A DNA stretch of 64,000 nt from Subdoligranulum sp. GTDB taxonomy: Bacteria > Bacillota > Clostridia > Oscillospirales > Ruminococcaceae. The stretch's first letter is position 1, and each line of letters opens with the position of its first letter. The stretch spans positions 98,168-162,167 of the forward strand of contig SFIE01000007.1 in NCBI GenBank assembly GCA_004555405.1, written 5' to 3'. The notes below the pieces were generated by a model. That model was not told the origin of the DNA. It saw only the letters and a program-made list of their open reading frames with translations, and did not search any database. A program made the translations under genes and the position numbers. Positions 9,201 through 16,349 of this stretch are shown piece after piece.

Positions 9201-9497
9201 TCAGATTTCGGTCACGCTGACAACACGGAACTTATCCAGCGCCAGGCCGGTGGCATCGCTTACGGTGCTCAGCAGTACAGCATAAGTTTCCTCATCCAGT
9301 CCTGCGGGCTTTGCAGCGGGGGCTGCAGCCTTGGCAGGAGCAGCGGGCTTTTTGTTTTTGCCCGTGGCCTCGAATGCAGTGCTCATCAACTTGATAGCCA
9401 GGATCAGGCAAGCCAGGCACAGGAACACCACAGCCAGACCGATCAAAGAGATCAGCAGTACTTCACCAACGGCCAGAGAATCGGGGTTACCTAACAT
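9201..9497 (-). CDS. gcdD: glutaconyl-CoA decarboxylase delta subunit (OadG family)
   Basis: 98 aa. A single N-terminal transmembrane helix (about residues 14-38, VLLISLIGLAVVFLCLACLI) is followed by a Lys/Ala/Pro-rich stretch and a small C-terminal domain. The layout matches the OadG/GcdD family, which anchors the decarboxylase complex and holds alpha and beta together. It is the first gene of the operon. A purine-rich AAGGAGGTGTAACG precedes the ATG at 9497. Confidence 0.88.
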   Translation of the reverse strand: MLGNPDSLAVGEVLLISLIGLAVVFLCLACLILAIKLMSTAFEATGKNKKPAAPAKAAAPAAKPAGLDEETYAVLLSTVSDATGLALDKFRVVSVTEI

Positions 9498-9542
9498 CGT
9501 TACACCTCCTTGTTTTCAGAATGCAAGATAATCTGTATTTTT

Positions 9543-9583
9543 GTGTACAGAATTTCGTCCGTATAAAAAACAGTTCTGTACAC
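9543..9583 (-). promoter_or_regulatory. 10-bp perfect inverted repeat in the gcd leader
   Basis: GTGTACAGAA (9543-9552) and TTCTGTACAC (9574-9583) are exact reverse complements separated by 21 bp, 46 bp upstream of gcdD. In RNA it could form a stem-loop; in DNA it could be an operator for the divergent IclR-type protein. Confidence 0.5.
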
Positions 9584-9674
9584 CTATACCATATCATATC
9601 TTATGGAAATCGCAAAGCCCATATTTACTGCTAAATAAGGCCTTTTTAATTGGTTTTTTAAATCCCGTTTTTGT

Positions 9675-9695
9675 TCGTTCTCCATCTGAGAACGA
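9675..9695 (-). promoter_or_regulatory. 8-bp perfect inverted repeat in the gcd leader
   Basis: TCGTTCTC (9675-9682), loop CATCT, GAGAACGA (9688-9695). It lies about 40 bp downstream of the predicted transcription start. A hairpin and an operator are both possible. Confidence 0.45.
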
Positions 9696-9743
9696 GCGCC
9701 GTTTGGGGTTTCCAAATAAAAAACGCGGTTTCTCATTTATAAA

Positions 9744-9773
9744 ATAATACCATTTTCACCCCCAAAAAGTCAA
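9744..9773 (-). promoter_or_regulatory. predicted promoter of the gcd-gct-hgd operon
   Basis: On the minus strand, TTGACT (9768-9773), an 18-bp spacer and TATTAT (9744-9749) with an extended -10 TGG. Transcription would start near 9737, giving a leader of about 240 nt before gcdD. Confidence 0.6.
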
Positions 9774-9869
9774 TTCAATTCGCCTTTTCTGCACACAAAA
9801 AGCAGCAAATTCGGAGAAAACACCAATATGGCATGGGCAAAATCGTGTAATATGCCCAAAGCCACTGTA

Positions 9870-9899
9870 TTGACAGTTCCAACTGGGAAACTTTACAAT
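9870..9899 (+). promoter_or_regulatory. predicted promoter of the IclR-type gene
   Basis: TTGACA (9870-9875), 18-bp spacer, TACAAT (9894-9899), start near 9906. A TGGGCA/TGCCCA inverted repeat at 9834-9857 lies just upstream and could be an operator shared with the divergent operon. Confidence 0.6.
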
Positions 9900-9989
9900 A
9901 GATACAGAAAACACTTACTCGTTATAATGTACAAGTCTGCGCACTCGCGCCGCGTCTTGTTTCCTAATAGAAAACGAAGGGACCATATT

Positions 9990-10745
9990 ATGAACTCTGC
10001 GGAAAAAACCGTTACACTTCTCAAGATCCTGGCACGCAAGCCGTATGTCTACGGCGTTACCGAGCTGGGCGAAAAAATCGGCTGCGGCAAAAGCGGCACC
10101 TTTAAGCTGCTGAATGTTCTGGTGCAGGAGGGCCTTGCCGCCCAAACGCCCGAACACAAATACACCCTTGGCATGGTAAGCTATCTTTTGGGCAAATGCT
10201 ACGAGGATCATGTGGGCGTGGTGCGCTTTGTGCGCCCGTATCTGGAACGCCTGCGGGATCTGACCGGCGAAACCGCCACCTTTGGTATGCTGGTGAACGG
10301 CGTACCCACCAGTATCTGCCGTGAAGAGGGCACCCACATGGTGCGCGTGATGGGCCATTTGGGCGGCACCCGCCCGCTGAACGCCGGCGCCATCGGCAAA
10401 ATGCTGGGCGCTTATATGGGCGAGGCCGATCTGCGCCGCCATTTGCTGGAAACCCCGGCCCACGCCTACACCGAGCGCACCCTCACCGACCCCGAGGCCA
10501 TTCTGGAAGAGCTGCAAAAGGTGCGCGAGCAGGGCTATGCCATCAGCGACGGCGATTTCAATCTGGACACCATCAGCTTCGGCGCACCGGTCACGGATAC
10601 CTCGGGCGCGGTGTGGGCTGCCGTGGCCCTCAGTGCGCCCCGCACCCGTGTGGATGCCGCCACCCGGGATCGCTATCTGTTCCAGGTGCGTGAGATCGCT
10701 GCACAGATCAGCCGTGAGCTGGGCCAGACCCTGGTTGTGGACTGA
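9990..10745 (+). CDS. IclR-family transcriptional regulator
   Basis: 251 aa. The N-terminal winged helix-turn-helix (KTVTLLKILARKPYVYGVTELGEKIGCGKSG) is followed by an IclR effector domain with RPLNAGAIGKMLGAYM and YAISDGDFNLDTISFGAPV. The start ATG at 9990 follows AAGGGACC; longer frames to the left run through the promoter. Divergence from the glutamate-fermentation operon with a 492-bp shared region suggests it controls that operon. The effector is not predictable. IclR proteins often respond to small organic acids, so a pathway acid such as 2-hydroxyglutarate or glutaconate is an inference only. Confidence 0.88.
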   Translation: MNSAEKTVTLLKILARKPYVYGVTELGEKIGCGKSGTFKLLNVLVQEGLAAQTPEHKYTLGMVSYLLGKCYEDHVGVVRFVRPYLERLRDLTGETATFGMLVNGVPTSICREEGTHMVRVMGHLGGTRPLNAGAIGKMLGAYMGEADLRRHLLETPAHAYTERTLTDPEAILEELQKVREQGYAISDGDFNLDTISFGAPVTDTSGAVWAAVALSAPRTRVDAATRDRYLFQVREIAAQISRELGQTLVVD

Positions 10746-10894
10746 TCTTTTCCCCGCTTTATACATTTTATATATAAAGCACAAAGCCTTCTGTGCCCTG
10801 CCCGCCCGGCAGGCGCAAACGGCTCACCGTTTTAGTATATTTTCTTGATATTCTATTTTTTGTATATCTCCATTCACTCGCAAGGAGCCTTTTC

Positions 10895-11458
10895 ATGTGT
10901 GAACAAGCCGATTACATTCTCACCCCCGATCTGTACGACGGGGTAAGCTGGTATTACGAGCCCCACAGCTACCAGCCCCACCGCTTTGTGCTGGGCAAGC
11001 CCGGCCCCCGCCCGCTGGTGTGCATTGGCATCAACCCCAGCACCGCCCAGCCCGGCGCGCTGGACCCTACCTTAAAAAGTGTTGAGCGCTTGGCGCGCTT
11101 CAACGGCTTTGAGGGCTGGATCATGTTCAATGTGTATCCCCAGCGCGCCACCAACCCCAACGATATGGACAAGATTCCCGATCTTTCGCTGCACAAGGAA
11201 AACCTGCGCTGGCTGCAGGCCGTTCTGCGCCAGACCGAGCCCACCATGTGGGCCGCCTGGGGCACGCTGATCGAAAAGCGCGATTACCTGCCCGGCCTGA
11301 TGCGCGATATGGTGGCGCTCACCGACCAAAAAAGCATTCCGTGGGTCACGCTGGGCCGCCGCAGCAAAAAGGGTCACCCCCATCACCCGCTGTACCTGCG
11401 CAGTGATTCCACGCCCGAGCCCTTTGATGTGAAAGCCTATCTGGAAACCTGTTTCTAA
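10895..11458 (+). CDS. DUF1643 domain protein
   Basis: 187 aa, soluble. The N-half holds CIGINPSTA followed by DPTLKSVERLARFNGFEGWIMFNVYPQRAT, the characteristic core of DUF1643. Near the C-terminus TLGRRSKKGHPHHPLYL is His-rich. The family has no settled function that I know of; it resembles uracil-DNA-glycosylase-like folds in its NPSTA motif, but this is a weak impression. AAGGAGCC precedes the ATG at 10895. Its stop codon overlaps the left end of an inverted-repeat element, so that element inserted at, or has become, the 3' boundary of the gene. Confidence 0.8.
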   Translation: MCEQADYILTPDLYDGVSWYYEPHSYQPHRFVLGKPGPRPLVCIGINPSTAQPGALDPTLKSVERLARFNGFEGWIMFNVYPQRATNPNDMDKIPDLSLHKENLRWLQAVLRQTEPTMWAAWGTLIEKRDYLPGLMRDMVALTDQKSIPWVTLGRRSKKGHPHHPLYLRSDSTPEPFDVKAYLETCF

Positions 11459-11598
11459 GGCAATACCGCATAATTCTAAGTGCCGATACGGCGAGCGAGG
11501 TGCGGCAGCTGCTAAGCCAAAAGCGCAGATAATACTTTGTGTATTATCGAGCATCGTCGCTTAAGCCGTAAGGCGGGAATTGTGCGGTGGTGCCTTAA
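11457..11598 (+). repeat. inverted-repeat element, copy A (MITE-like)
   Basis: 142 bp, bounded by AAGGCAATACCGCATAATTC on the left and the complement of AAGGCACCACCGCACAATTC on the right. Related copies lie at 16,216-16,316 and 20,486-20,661. The inside has a GCGCTT-type arm and AATACTTTGTGTATT. No coding capacity is seen. The left end includes the stop codon of the DUF1643 gene. Confidence 0.75.
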
Positions 11599-11613
11599 GC
11601 GTTTTGCTTTTTG

Positions 11614-11646
11614 CCCGCCGGTTTTTCCGGCGGGTTTTCGTTTTTC
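11614..11646 (+). terminator. rho-independent terminator
   Basis: CCCGCCGG-TTTTT-CCGGCGGG followed by TTTTCGTTTTT. It terminates the DUF1643 transcript after reading through the inverted-repeat element. Confidence 0.8.
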
Positions 11647-11712
11647 TCTGCAAAAAGGCGATTCTTTACAAATTGTTCATACTCAAACCCAAATCTATTC
11701 ATACTTGCCCCG

Positions 11713-11865
11713 TATAATAAAGGCATCGAAAGAACAGAAGCCTTTCGATCCCCCTTTTTCAATTTCCAATAAAATTTCCTACTTCCTTTACTCCTTTCTT
11801 TTTTCAAATTCCAAGATGCAGAAGCTGCTCCGGTCAACCGCAGGCCGGGGCAGCTTCTGTTTTTA
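11713..11865 (+). ncRNA. candidate small RNA with own -10 box and terminator
   Basis: A TATAAT at 11713-11718 lies between two terminators. A stem ATCGAAAG/CTTTCGAT follows around 11725-11750. The region ends in a strong intrinsic terminator, CAGAAGCTGC/GCAGCTTCTG (11819-11859) plus TTTTT. There is no plausible open reading frame with a ribosome binding site in the roughly 140 nt between. The -35 region is not obvious, which lowers confidence. Confidence 0.35.
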
Positions 11866-12077
11866 CTGCGTTTTTCCGCATGGGCTTCCCCTTTGATTTT
11901 TCGCGCTCGGTCTTGCAAAAAGGCGTTTTTGCCTCACAATGTTTGCCTATTCGCCAACAAAATCACAATTCGCGCCCGAATTACTGGTAATATTGCCCGC
12001 CGCGGTGTATAATTGATGGTAATATTTGCAGATATTCCGCCCGTTGCCGGTATCTGCCCGAAAGGATTGATTCAACC

Positions 12078-13784
12078 ATGAACCAAATCGCTGGCTGTGT
12101 GCGCCGTTTGGCTGCGCTCGTGCTGTGCGCCTGCCTGCTGGCCGCCGGGTTGTCCGGCTGCAGCTCTGCCTGGAATGCCCCGGCCGATTCCGCCGCTGCG
12201 GACGGCTCGCCGGTTTCCAAAGAGGATCTTAACTACGATGCCTCCCTGGGCGTGATCGACACCAAAAAATTTGAGGGCACCGTGCTGCCCGAAACCCAGG
12301 ACGCCGGTGCCCAGTATGTGGCCGACACCCTGTTTTTGGGAGATTCCAACACCGTGCGCTTTATGATGTACGGCGACGAAAAAACCGGCGAAGCCTACAC
12401 CACCATCCGCAACAACATTGGCGTGGTGAGCATGGGCGTGGGCGCGATCACCACGCTGAAATGCGAGGAGTTTTCCGGCATGAGCAGCGCCGTGACCATG
12501 CCCGAGGCCGTCAAGATCCTGCAGCCGCAGCGCATCATCATCACCTTTGGCACCAACAACCTGAGCGGCACCAGCACCAACGCCGAAAAGTTCATCGACA
12601 CCTACAAAAAGGGTCTCAAGGCCATTCACGAGGCCTATCCCTATGCGGCGCTGATCGTAAACAGCATTCCCCCGCTGGATGCCCAGCGCGAAAACGGCCG
12701 CCTGAGCCAAACGCAGGTGGATGCCTACAACGAGGCCATTTGCGAAATGTGTACCGCCGAGGGGTATAAATACCTCAACAGTGCCGAGGCTCTGAAAGAC
12801 GAAACCACCGGCTGGGCCAAAAAAGACTACACCCTGGGCGACGGAGTGCATCTTTCCAAAAACGGCGTGGACGCACTGTTTGCTTACATACGCACCCACG
12901 CCTATGAAAATGAGGATACCCGCCCCAAGCCGCTGAAAAAGATCCCCACCCCCAAGGGCGTGCAGCCCGGCCTTGTGAAAAACGACCCCATTGCCGTGCG
13001 CGGCGCAAGGGTGCAGATCAGCGTTGTGGCCGGTGAGGGCGGCGCGGTTTCGCCCACGGACACCAGCGCCAAGGCCACATTGAGCGTATCGCTGAGCGCT
13101 TTGCCCAACGAGGGCTTTGAGTTTACCGGCTGGGAGCTGGTTTCGGGCCTTGCCTCGTTTTCGGATACCGCCGCCTCCACCACCACCCTTACGGTGAACA
13201 GCGGCAACGATGCCAACGGCATTGTGGTGCGCGCCAACTTCCGCGCCATTGAAATCGAAGAAGAAACCTGGGGCGACTGGGAAACCGATGAAGCCCCCAC
13301 CTGTCTGGACGAGGGCAAGGCGCACCGCACCTCCAGCTGGGGCAATCGAGAGGATAAAACGCTGGATGCCAAGGGGCACGACTGGACCGCCGGTGACTGG
13401 AGCTGGAGCGGCGACGGCCCCACCCAGACCGGCACGCTCACCTACACCTGCAGCCGCTGCGGTGAAACCCGAACCGAGCAGACCAGCCGCGACAACCCCA
13501 ACTACACAGCCCCCACCCCTGAGCCGCAGCCCACCGAGACGCCCAGCACCCCTGCCCCCGAAACTCCGGGCACTGGCGAGGGCACAGGCGGCGAGCCCTC
13601 CGGCGGCGAGCCCTCCGGCGGCGAGGGCACCGGCACCCCGGACGGCGGCAGCACCGAAACGCCCGACGGCACCGAGGGCGGCGGCTCCGGCAGCGGCGGC
13701 GAGGAGCCCGGCGATGTGCCGGACACCGCAAACGCCCCCGAAACCGCCAACGAGCCCGCCCTTGCAGCCAGCAGTGCCGCATAA
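12078..13784 (+). CDS. SGNH-hydrolase lipoprotein with InlB-like and zinc-ribbon-like modules
   Basis: 568 aa, probably a cell-surface lipoprotein. A signal peptide ends in the lipobox LSGC (Cys28). Residues about 80-280 form an SGNH/GDSL hydrolase domain: FLGDSN with Ser near 90, TFGTNN near 158, and DGVHLS with Asp/His near 255-258. This suggests an esterase or acetylhydrolase acting on glycans or wall polymers. Residues about 315-395 resemble a bacterial InlB-type GW repeat (GFEFTGWELV). A module with CSRCGETRTEQ follows, then a Pro/Gly/Glu-rich low-complexity tail with GGEPSGGE repeats. AAAGGA precedes the ATG. It is a single-gene unit ended by a terminator. Confidence 0.8.
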   Translation: MNQIAGCVRRLAALVLCACLLAAGLSGCSSAWNAPADSAAADGSPVSKEDLNYDASLGVIDTKKFEGTVLPETQDAGAQYVADTLFLGDSNTVRFMMYGDEKTGEAYTTIRNNIGVVSMGVGAITTLKCEEFSGMSSAVTMPEAVKILQPQRIIITFGTNNLSGTSTNAEKFIDTYKKGLKAIHEAYPYAALIVNSIPPLDAQRENGRLSQTQVDAYNEAICEMCTAEGYKYLNSAEALKDETTGWAKKDYTLGDGVHLSKNGVDALFAYIRTHAYENEDTRPKPLKKIPTPKGVQPGLVKNDPIAVRGARVQISVVAGEGGAVSPTDTSAKATLSVSLSALPNEGFEFTGWELVSGLASFSDTAASTTTLTVNSGNDANGIVVRANFRAIEIEEETWGDWETDEAPTCLDEGKAHRTSSWGNREDKTLDAKGHDWTAGDWSWSGDGPTQTGTLTYTCSRCGETRTEQTSRDNPNYTAPTPEPQPTETPSTPAPETPGTGEGTGGEPSGGEPSGGEGTGTPDGGSTETPDGTEGGGSGSGGEEPGDVPDTANAPETANEPALAASSAA

Positions 13785-13886
13785 GCAAAATTTCACATGT
13801 TCCACACCCCCAAACGCCTTGAAACCCATTGATTTTTTCGATTAAATTATTTATAATTTCCATAAGGCGTTTCGATGGTAATATTC

Positions 13887-13892
13887 TATAAT
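13887..13892 (+). promoter_or_regulatory. -10 box ahead of the MFS gene
   Basis: TATAAT at 13887-13892 preceded by TGGTAATATT at 13876-13885. No convincing -35 is seen. A transcript starting near 13899 would begin inside the terminator-like hairpin that follows. Confidence 0.35.
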
Positions 13893-13895
13893 AGG

Positions 13896-13939
13896 CATAC
13901 CCCTTCGGGAGCACCGAAGGGGTATGTCTGTTTTTTTTT
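13896..13939 (+). terminator. rho-independent terminator upstream of the MFS gene
   Basis: CATACCCCTTCGG-GAGCA-CCGAAGGGGTATG followed by TCTG and ten T. It ends only 16 bp before the MFS start, with the AGGAGGGGG ribosome binding site directly after the T-run. It may end the lipoprotein transcript or act as an attenuator for the permease. Confidence 0.8.
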
Positions 13940-13955
13940 AGGAGGGGGTTTTACC

Positions 13956-15116
13956 ATGGATCAACCGCAGTCCCGCACCGCGCGCCGCCTTTTAGAGGTT
14001 GCCGTTGTGTTTTTCTGGGCATCGGAATACTGCCACGCGCCCTATTTTACGCCCTATCTGCACAGTTTGCAGATGGGCTCCACGCTGGTGGGCATTATCA
14101 TTTCCTGCTACGGCTTCACCCAGATGCTGGTGCGCATTCCGCTGGGCATTTTCACCGACACCACGGGTGCATACAAAAAAATCATCACCGTAGGCCTTTT
14201 TTGCACCACGGTCAGCAGCCTTGGCCTGTTTTTGACCACGAATTTTGTGGGCATTCTGCTGTTTCGTATGCTGGCAGGCGTGGCGGCCTCCACATGGATC
14301 GCCACCACTGTGGTGTACATGGCCATGTTTTCCGAGGCGGAAAGTGTGCGCGCCAGTGCCCGCCTGAATGCCCTGAACAATGGCGGCAAGCTGCTGGCCT
14401 TTGTGCTGGGCGGTGCAGCTGCAACGCTGTTAAACTACCGTATTACGCTGTTTATGAGCTTTGCTGTGGGCCTTGTGGGCTTGGTTGTGATGCCGTTTGT
14501 TACCGTGCCCGCCATTCGCCGCACTCCCCTTAGCCTTTCGCGGCTGGGGGCTGTGTTCACCGACAAGCGCATTCTGATCCCCTCGCTGCTGATGGCGGTG
14601 CAGCAGATGATCCTGCATTCCACCGTGTTTTCTTTCACCAGCAATCTGGCTGAAAGCCGGGGCGCGGCGGCGTGGATGCTCAGCCTGCTTTCGGCCGTTT
14701 TCACGGCGGTGCAGATCTTCAGCGCCCGCATCATTGGCGGCAAACACTTTCAGGCGATCGATCGCCACGCCGCCATTTTGTTCGGCTTTGCGCTGCAATT
14801 TGTATACCTGGCCGTGCTGGCCCTTGCGCCTAATGCGTGGATGATCCTGGCCGGGCAGGTGGCATGCGCCTTTGGCGGCGCTATTCTGGCCAGCCTGCTG
14901 CTGGCCGAGTGCGTGAGCCATGTTTCGCAGGGCGAGCGCTCCACCGTGGTGGGTGTGTATCAGGCCATTTACGGCCTGGGCATGACCATTGGCCCCATGC
15001 TGTTTGGCCGCTGGATGGACTCCGGCTCGCCTGCCCGGGCCTGCTTTTTGCTGCTGGGGCTGTGCGCCGTGCTGGTGGCCGCACTTTTTTGCATAGGCCG
15101 GGATTGTAAAAAGTGA
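13956..15116 (+). CDS. MFS transporter
   Basis: 386 aa with about 12 hydrophobic segments in two six-helix halves. The loop after helix 2 carries RIPLGIFTDTTGAYKK, a variant of the MFS signature G-x-x-x-D-R/K. The second half ends GVYQAIYGLGMTIGPMLFGRWMD, typical of sugar or drug efflux type MFS carriers. Start ATG at 13956 with AGGAGGGGG 9 bp upstream; a longer frame reads through the terminator hairpin and is rejected. The substrate is not predictable. The next operon downstream concerns a TRAP-imported acid but has its own promoter. Confidence 0.85.
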   Translation: MDQPQSRTARRLLEVAVVFFWASEYCHAPYFTPYLHSLQMGSTLVGIIISCYGFTQMLVRIPLGIFTDTTGAYKKIITVGLFCTTVSSLGLFLTTNFVGILLFRMLAGVAASTWIATTVVYMAMFSEAESVRASARLNALNNGGKLLAFVLGGAAATLLNYRITLFMSFAVGLVGLVVMPFVTVPAIRRTPLSLSRLGAVFTDKRILIPSLLMAVQQMILHSTVFSFTSNLAESRGAAAWMLSLLSAVFTAVQIFSARIIGGKHFQAIDRHAAILFGFALQFVYLAVLALAPNAWMILAGQVACAFGGAILASLLLAECVSHVSQGERSTVVGVYQAIYGLGMTIGPMLFGRWMDSGSPARACFLLLGLCAVLVAALFCIGRDCKK

Positions 15117-15200
15117 TAAATTCGTTTTTGTAATTTTAGTATCTTTGACAACGCTTTCACGACTTATGCAGGATTTGTATCAATTTATGAAAAATCTGCA

Positions 15201-15230
15201 TTGGACGCTCCTTGTGATTTGCACTAAAAT
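15201..15230 (+). promoter_or_regulatory. predicted promoter of the TIM barrel-dehydrogenase-TRAP operon
   Basis: TTGGAC (15201-15206), 18-bp spacer, TAAAAT (15225-15230). Transcription would start near 15237, leaving a 130-nt leader that carries an 8-1-8 palindrome and a tandem 12-bp repeat. Confidence 0.5.
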
Positions 15231-15282
15231 TTAGTTAGCAAGTGAATCCGTTTTCCCCACCCGTAAACAAAATACAGTCATT

Positions 15283-15299
15283 TATGAGCGCCGCTCATA
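15283..15299 (+). promoter_or_regulatory. 8-1-8 perfect palindrome, candidate operator
   Basis: TATGAGCG-C-CGCTCATA. It lies about 45 bp downstream of the predicted start site, where a bound repressor would block transcription. Confidence 0.4.
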
Positions 15300-15327
15300 G
15301 GCGTTTTCGGGAAAGCGATAGATTGAT

Positions 15328-15352
15328 CGTATCGATGATTCGTATCGATGAT
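15328..15352 (+). repeat. tandem 12-bp direct repeat before the ribosome binding site
   Basis: CGTATCGATGAT occurs at 15328-15339 and 15341-15352, with a period of 13. Each copy contains the palindrome ATCGAT. AAGGAG begins immediately after, so protein or RNA binding here could gate translation or transcription. Confidence 0.45.
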
Positions 15353-15367
15353 AAGGAGAGAAAGAGT

Positions 15368-16207
15368 ATGTCCCGTAAATTTTCTTTGGCATATCTGACC
15401 ATTCCCGGCATCTGCCCGCAGGATCAGATCCGCATTGCAGCCGAGGCAGGCTATGATTTTGTAAGCCTGCGCACCATTCCCATGTATCTGCCCGGCGAAC
15501 CCGAGTATCTGATGGATCGTGACCCTCAGCTTTTCAAGGAGACCAAGGCCGCCTTGGAGCATTACAATATGAAGCTGATGGACATTGAGCTTGCCCGCGT
15601 TCGCGAGGATCTGGACATTGCCGATTTTGAAAAGGCTTTTGAAAAGGGCAAGGAGCTGGGCGCCACCGATGTGCTTTCCAGCATCTGGAGCAAGGATAAG
15701 CCCTTCTACATCGAGCGCATGGGCCAGATTTGTGAGATGGCCAAAAAGTATGACCTGATGGTCAATCTGGAATTCGTAACCTTTGCCGGTGTGACCAACC
15801 TGGCCGAGGCCAAGGAAGTGCAGGATGCCCTGCGTGCAAACGGCATTTCCAACCTGAAGATCATGGTGGACACCCTGCACGCACACCGCAGCTTTGTGAA
15901 GCCCGAGGAGATCAGCGCTCTGGCCAAGGCCGAGCCCGACCGTTTTGGTTTCATTCATCTGTGCGACGGCCCCAAGGCTGTACCCGCCATGGATGACCCC
16001 GAAATGCTGGGTGTGGCCCGCGGCGCCCGCCTGTATCCCGGCGAGGGCGGTGCCGACATTGCCGGTATGCTGAAGGAGCTGAAAACCAACCCCATTTCCA
16101 TTGAGCTGCCCAACTTTGAGCAGATGAAGGCCCACGGCGCTGACGGCCACGCCCGCCGCTGCCTGGAAACCGCCAAACAGTATTTTGCCGAGCACGATCT
16201 GCTGTAA
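15368..16207 (+). CDS. sugar phosphate isomerase/epimerase-like TIM barrel protein
   Basis: 279 aa, AP-endonuclease-2 / xylose-isomerase-like TIM barrel. The N-terminal strand (FSLAYLTIPG) is followed by AAEAGYDFVSLRTI. Likely metal ligands are Glu in NLEFVTF, Asp in IMVDTLHAHRS, His in FIHLCDGP and Glu near SIELPNFE. Start at 15368 with AAGGAGAG upstream. It is first in an operon with a shikimate-dehydrogenase-like enzyme and a TRAP carrier. This fold includes 3-dehydroshikimate dehydratases as well as keto-sugar epimerases, so the neighbour suggests the former, but no residue here proves it. Confidence 0.75.
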   Translation: MSRKFSLAYLTIPGICPQDQIRIAAEAGYDFVSLRTIPMYLPGEPEYLMDRDPQLFKETKAALEHYNMKLMDIELARVREDLDIADFEKAFEKGKELGATDVLSSIWSKDKPFYIERMGQICEMAKKYDLMVNLEFVTFAGVTNLAEAKEVQDALRANGISNLKIMVDTLHAHRSFVKPEEISALAKAEPDRFGFIHLCDGPKAVPAMDDPEMLGVARGARLYPGEGGADIAGMLKELKTNPISIELPNFEQMKAHGADGHARRCLETAKQYFAEHDLL

Positions 16208-16215
16208 GGCTATAT

Positions 16216-16316
16216 AAGGCAACCCCGCACAATTCCCGCCTTACGGCTTAAGCACCGCTCCGGCGGCTGCGGCACCTCGCTCACCGTATCGGCACTTAGA
16301 ATTATGCGGTATTGCC
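16216..16316 (-). repeat. inverted-repeat element, copy B (short)
   Basis: 101 bp in the opposite orientation to copy A. The left end AAGGCAACCCCGCACAATTCCCGCCTTACGG and the right end CACTTAGAATTATGCGGTATTGCC pair with each other. It lacks the middle segment seen in copies A and C. It lies inside an operon, between the TIM-barrel and dehydrogenase genes, so it must be read through. Confidence 0.75.
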
Positions 16317-16349
16317 ATAAATCTTTGTATCAGGAAAGGATTGATCGTT

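Noticed and set aside
12072-13829. A 585-codon minus-strand open frame opposite the SGNH lipoprotein
   Set aside because: Gly/Ala-rich shadow of GC-rich codons; the plus frame has a lipobox and catalytic motifs.
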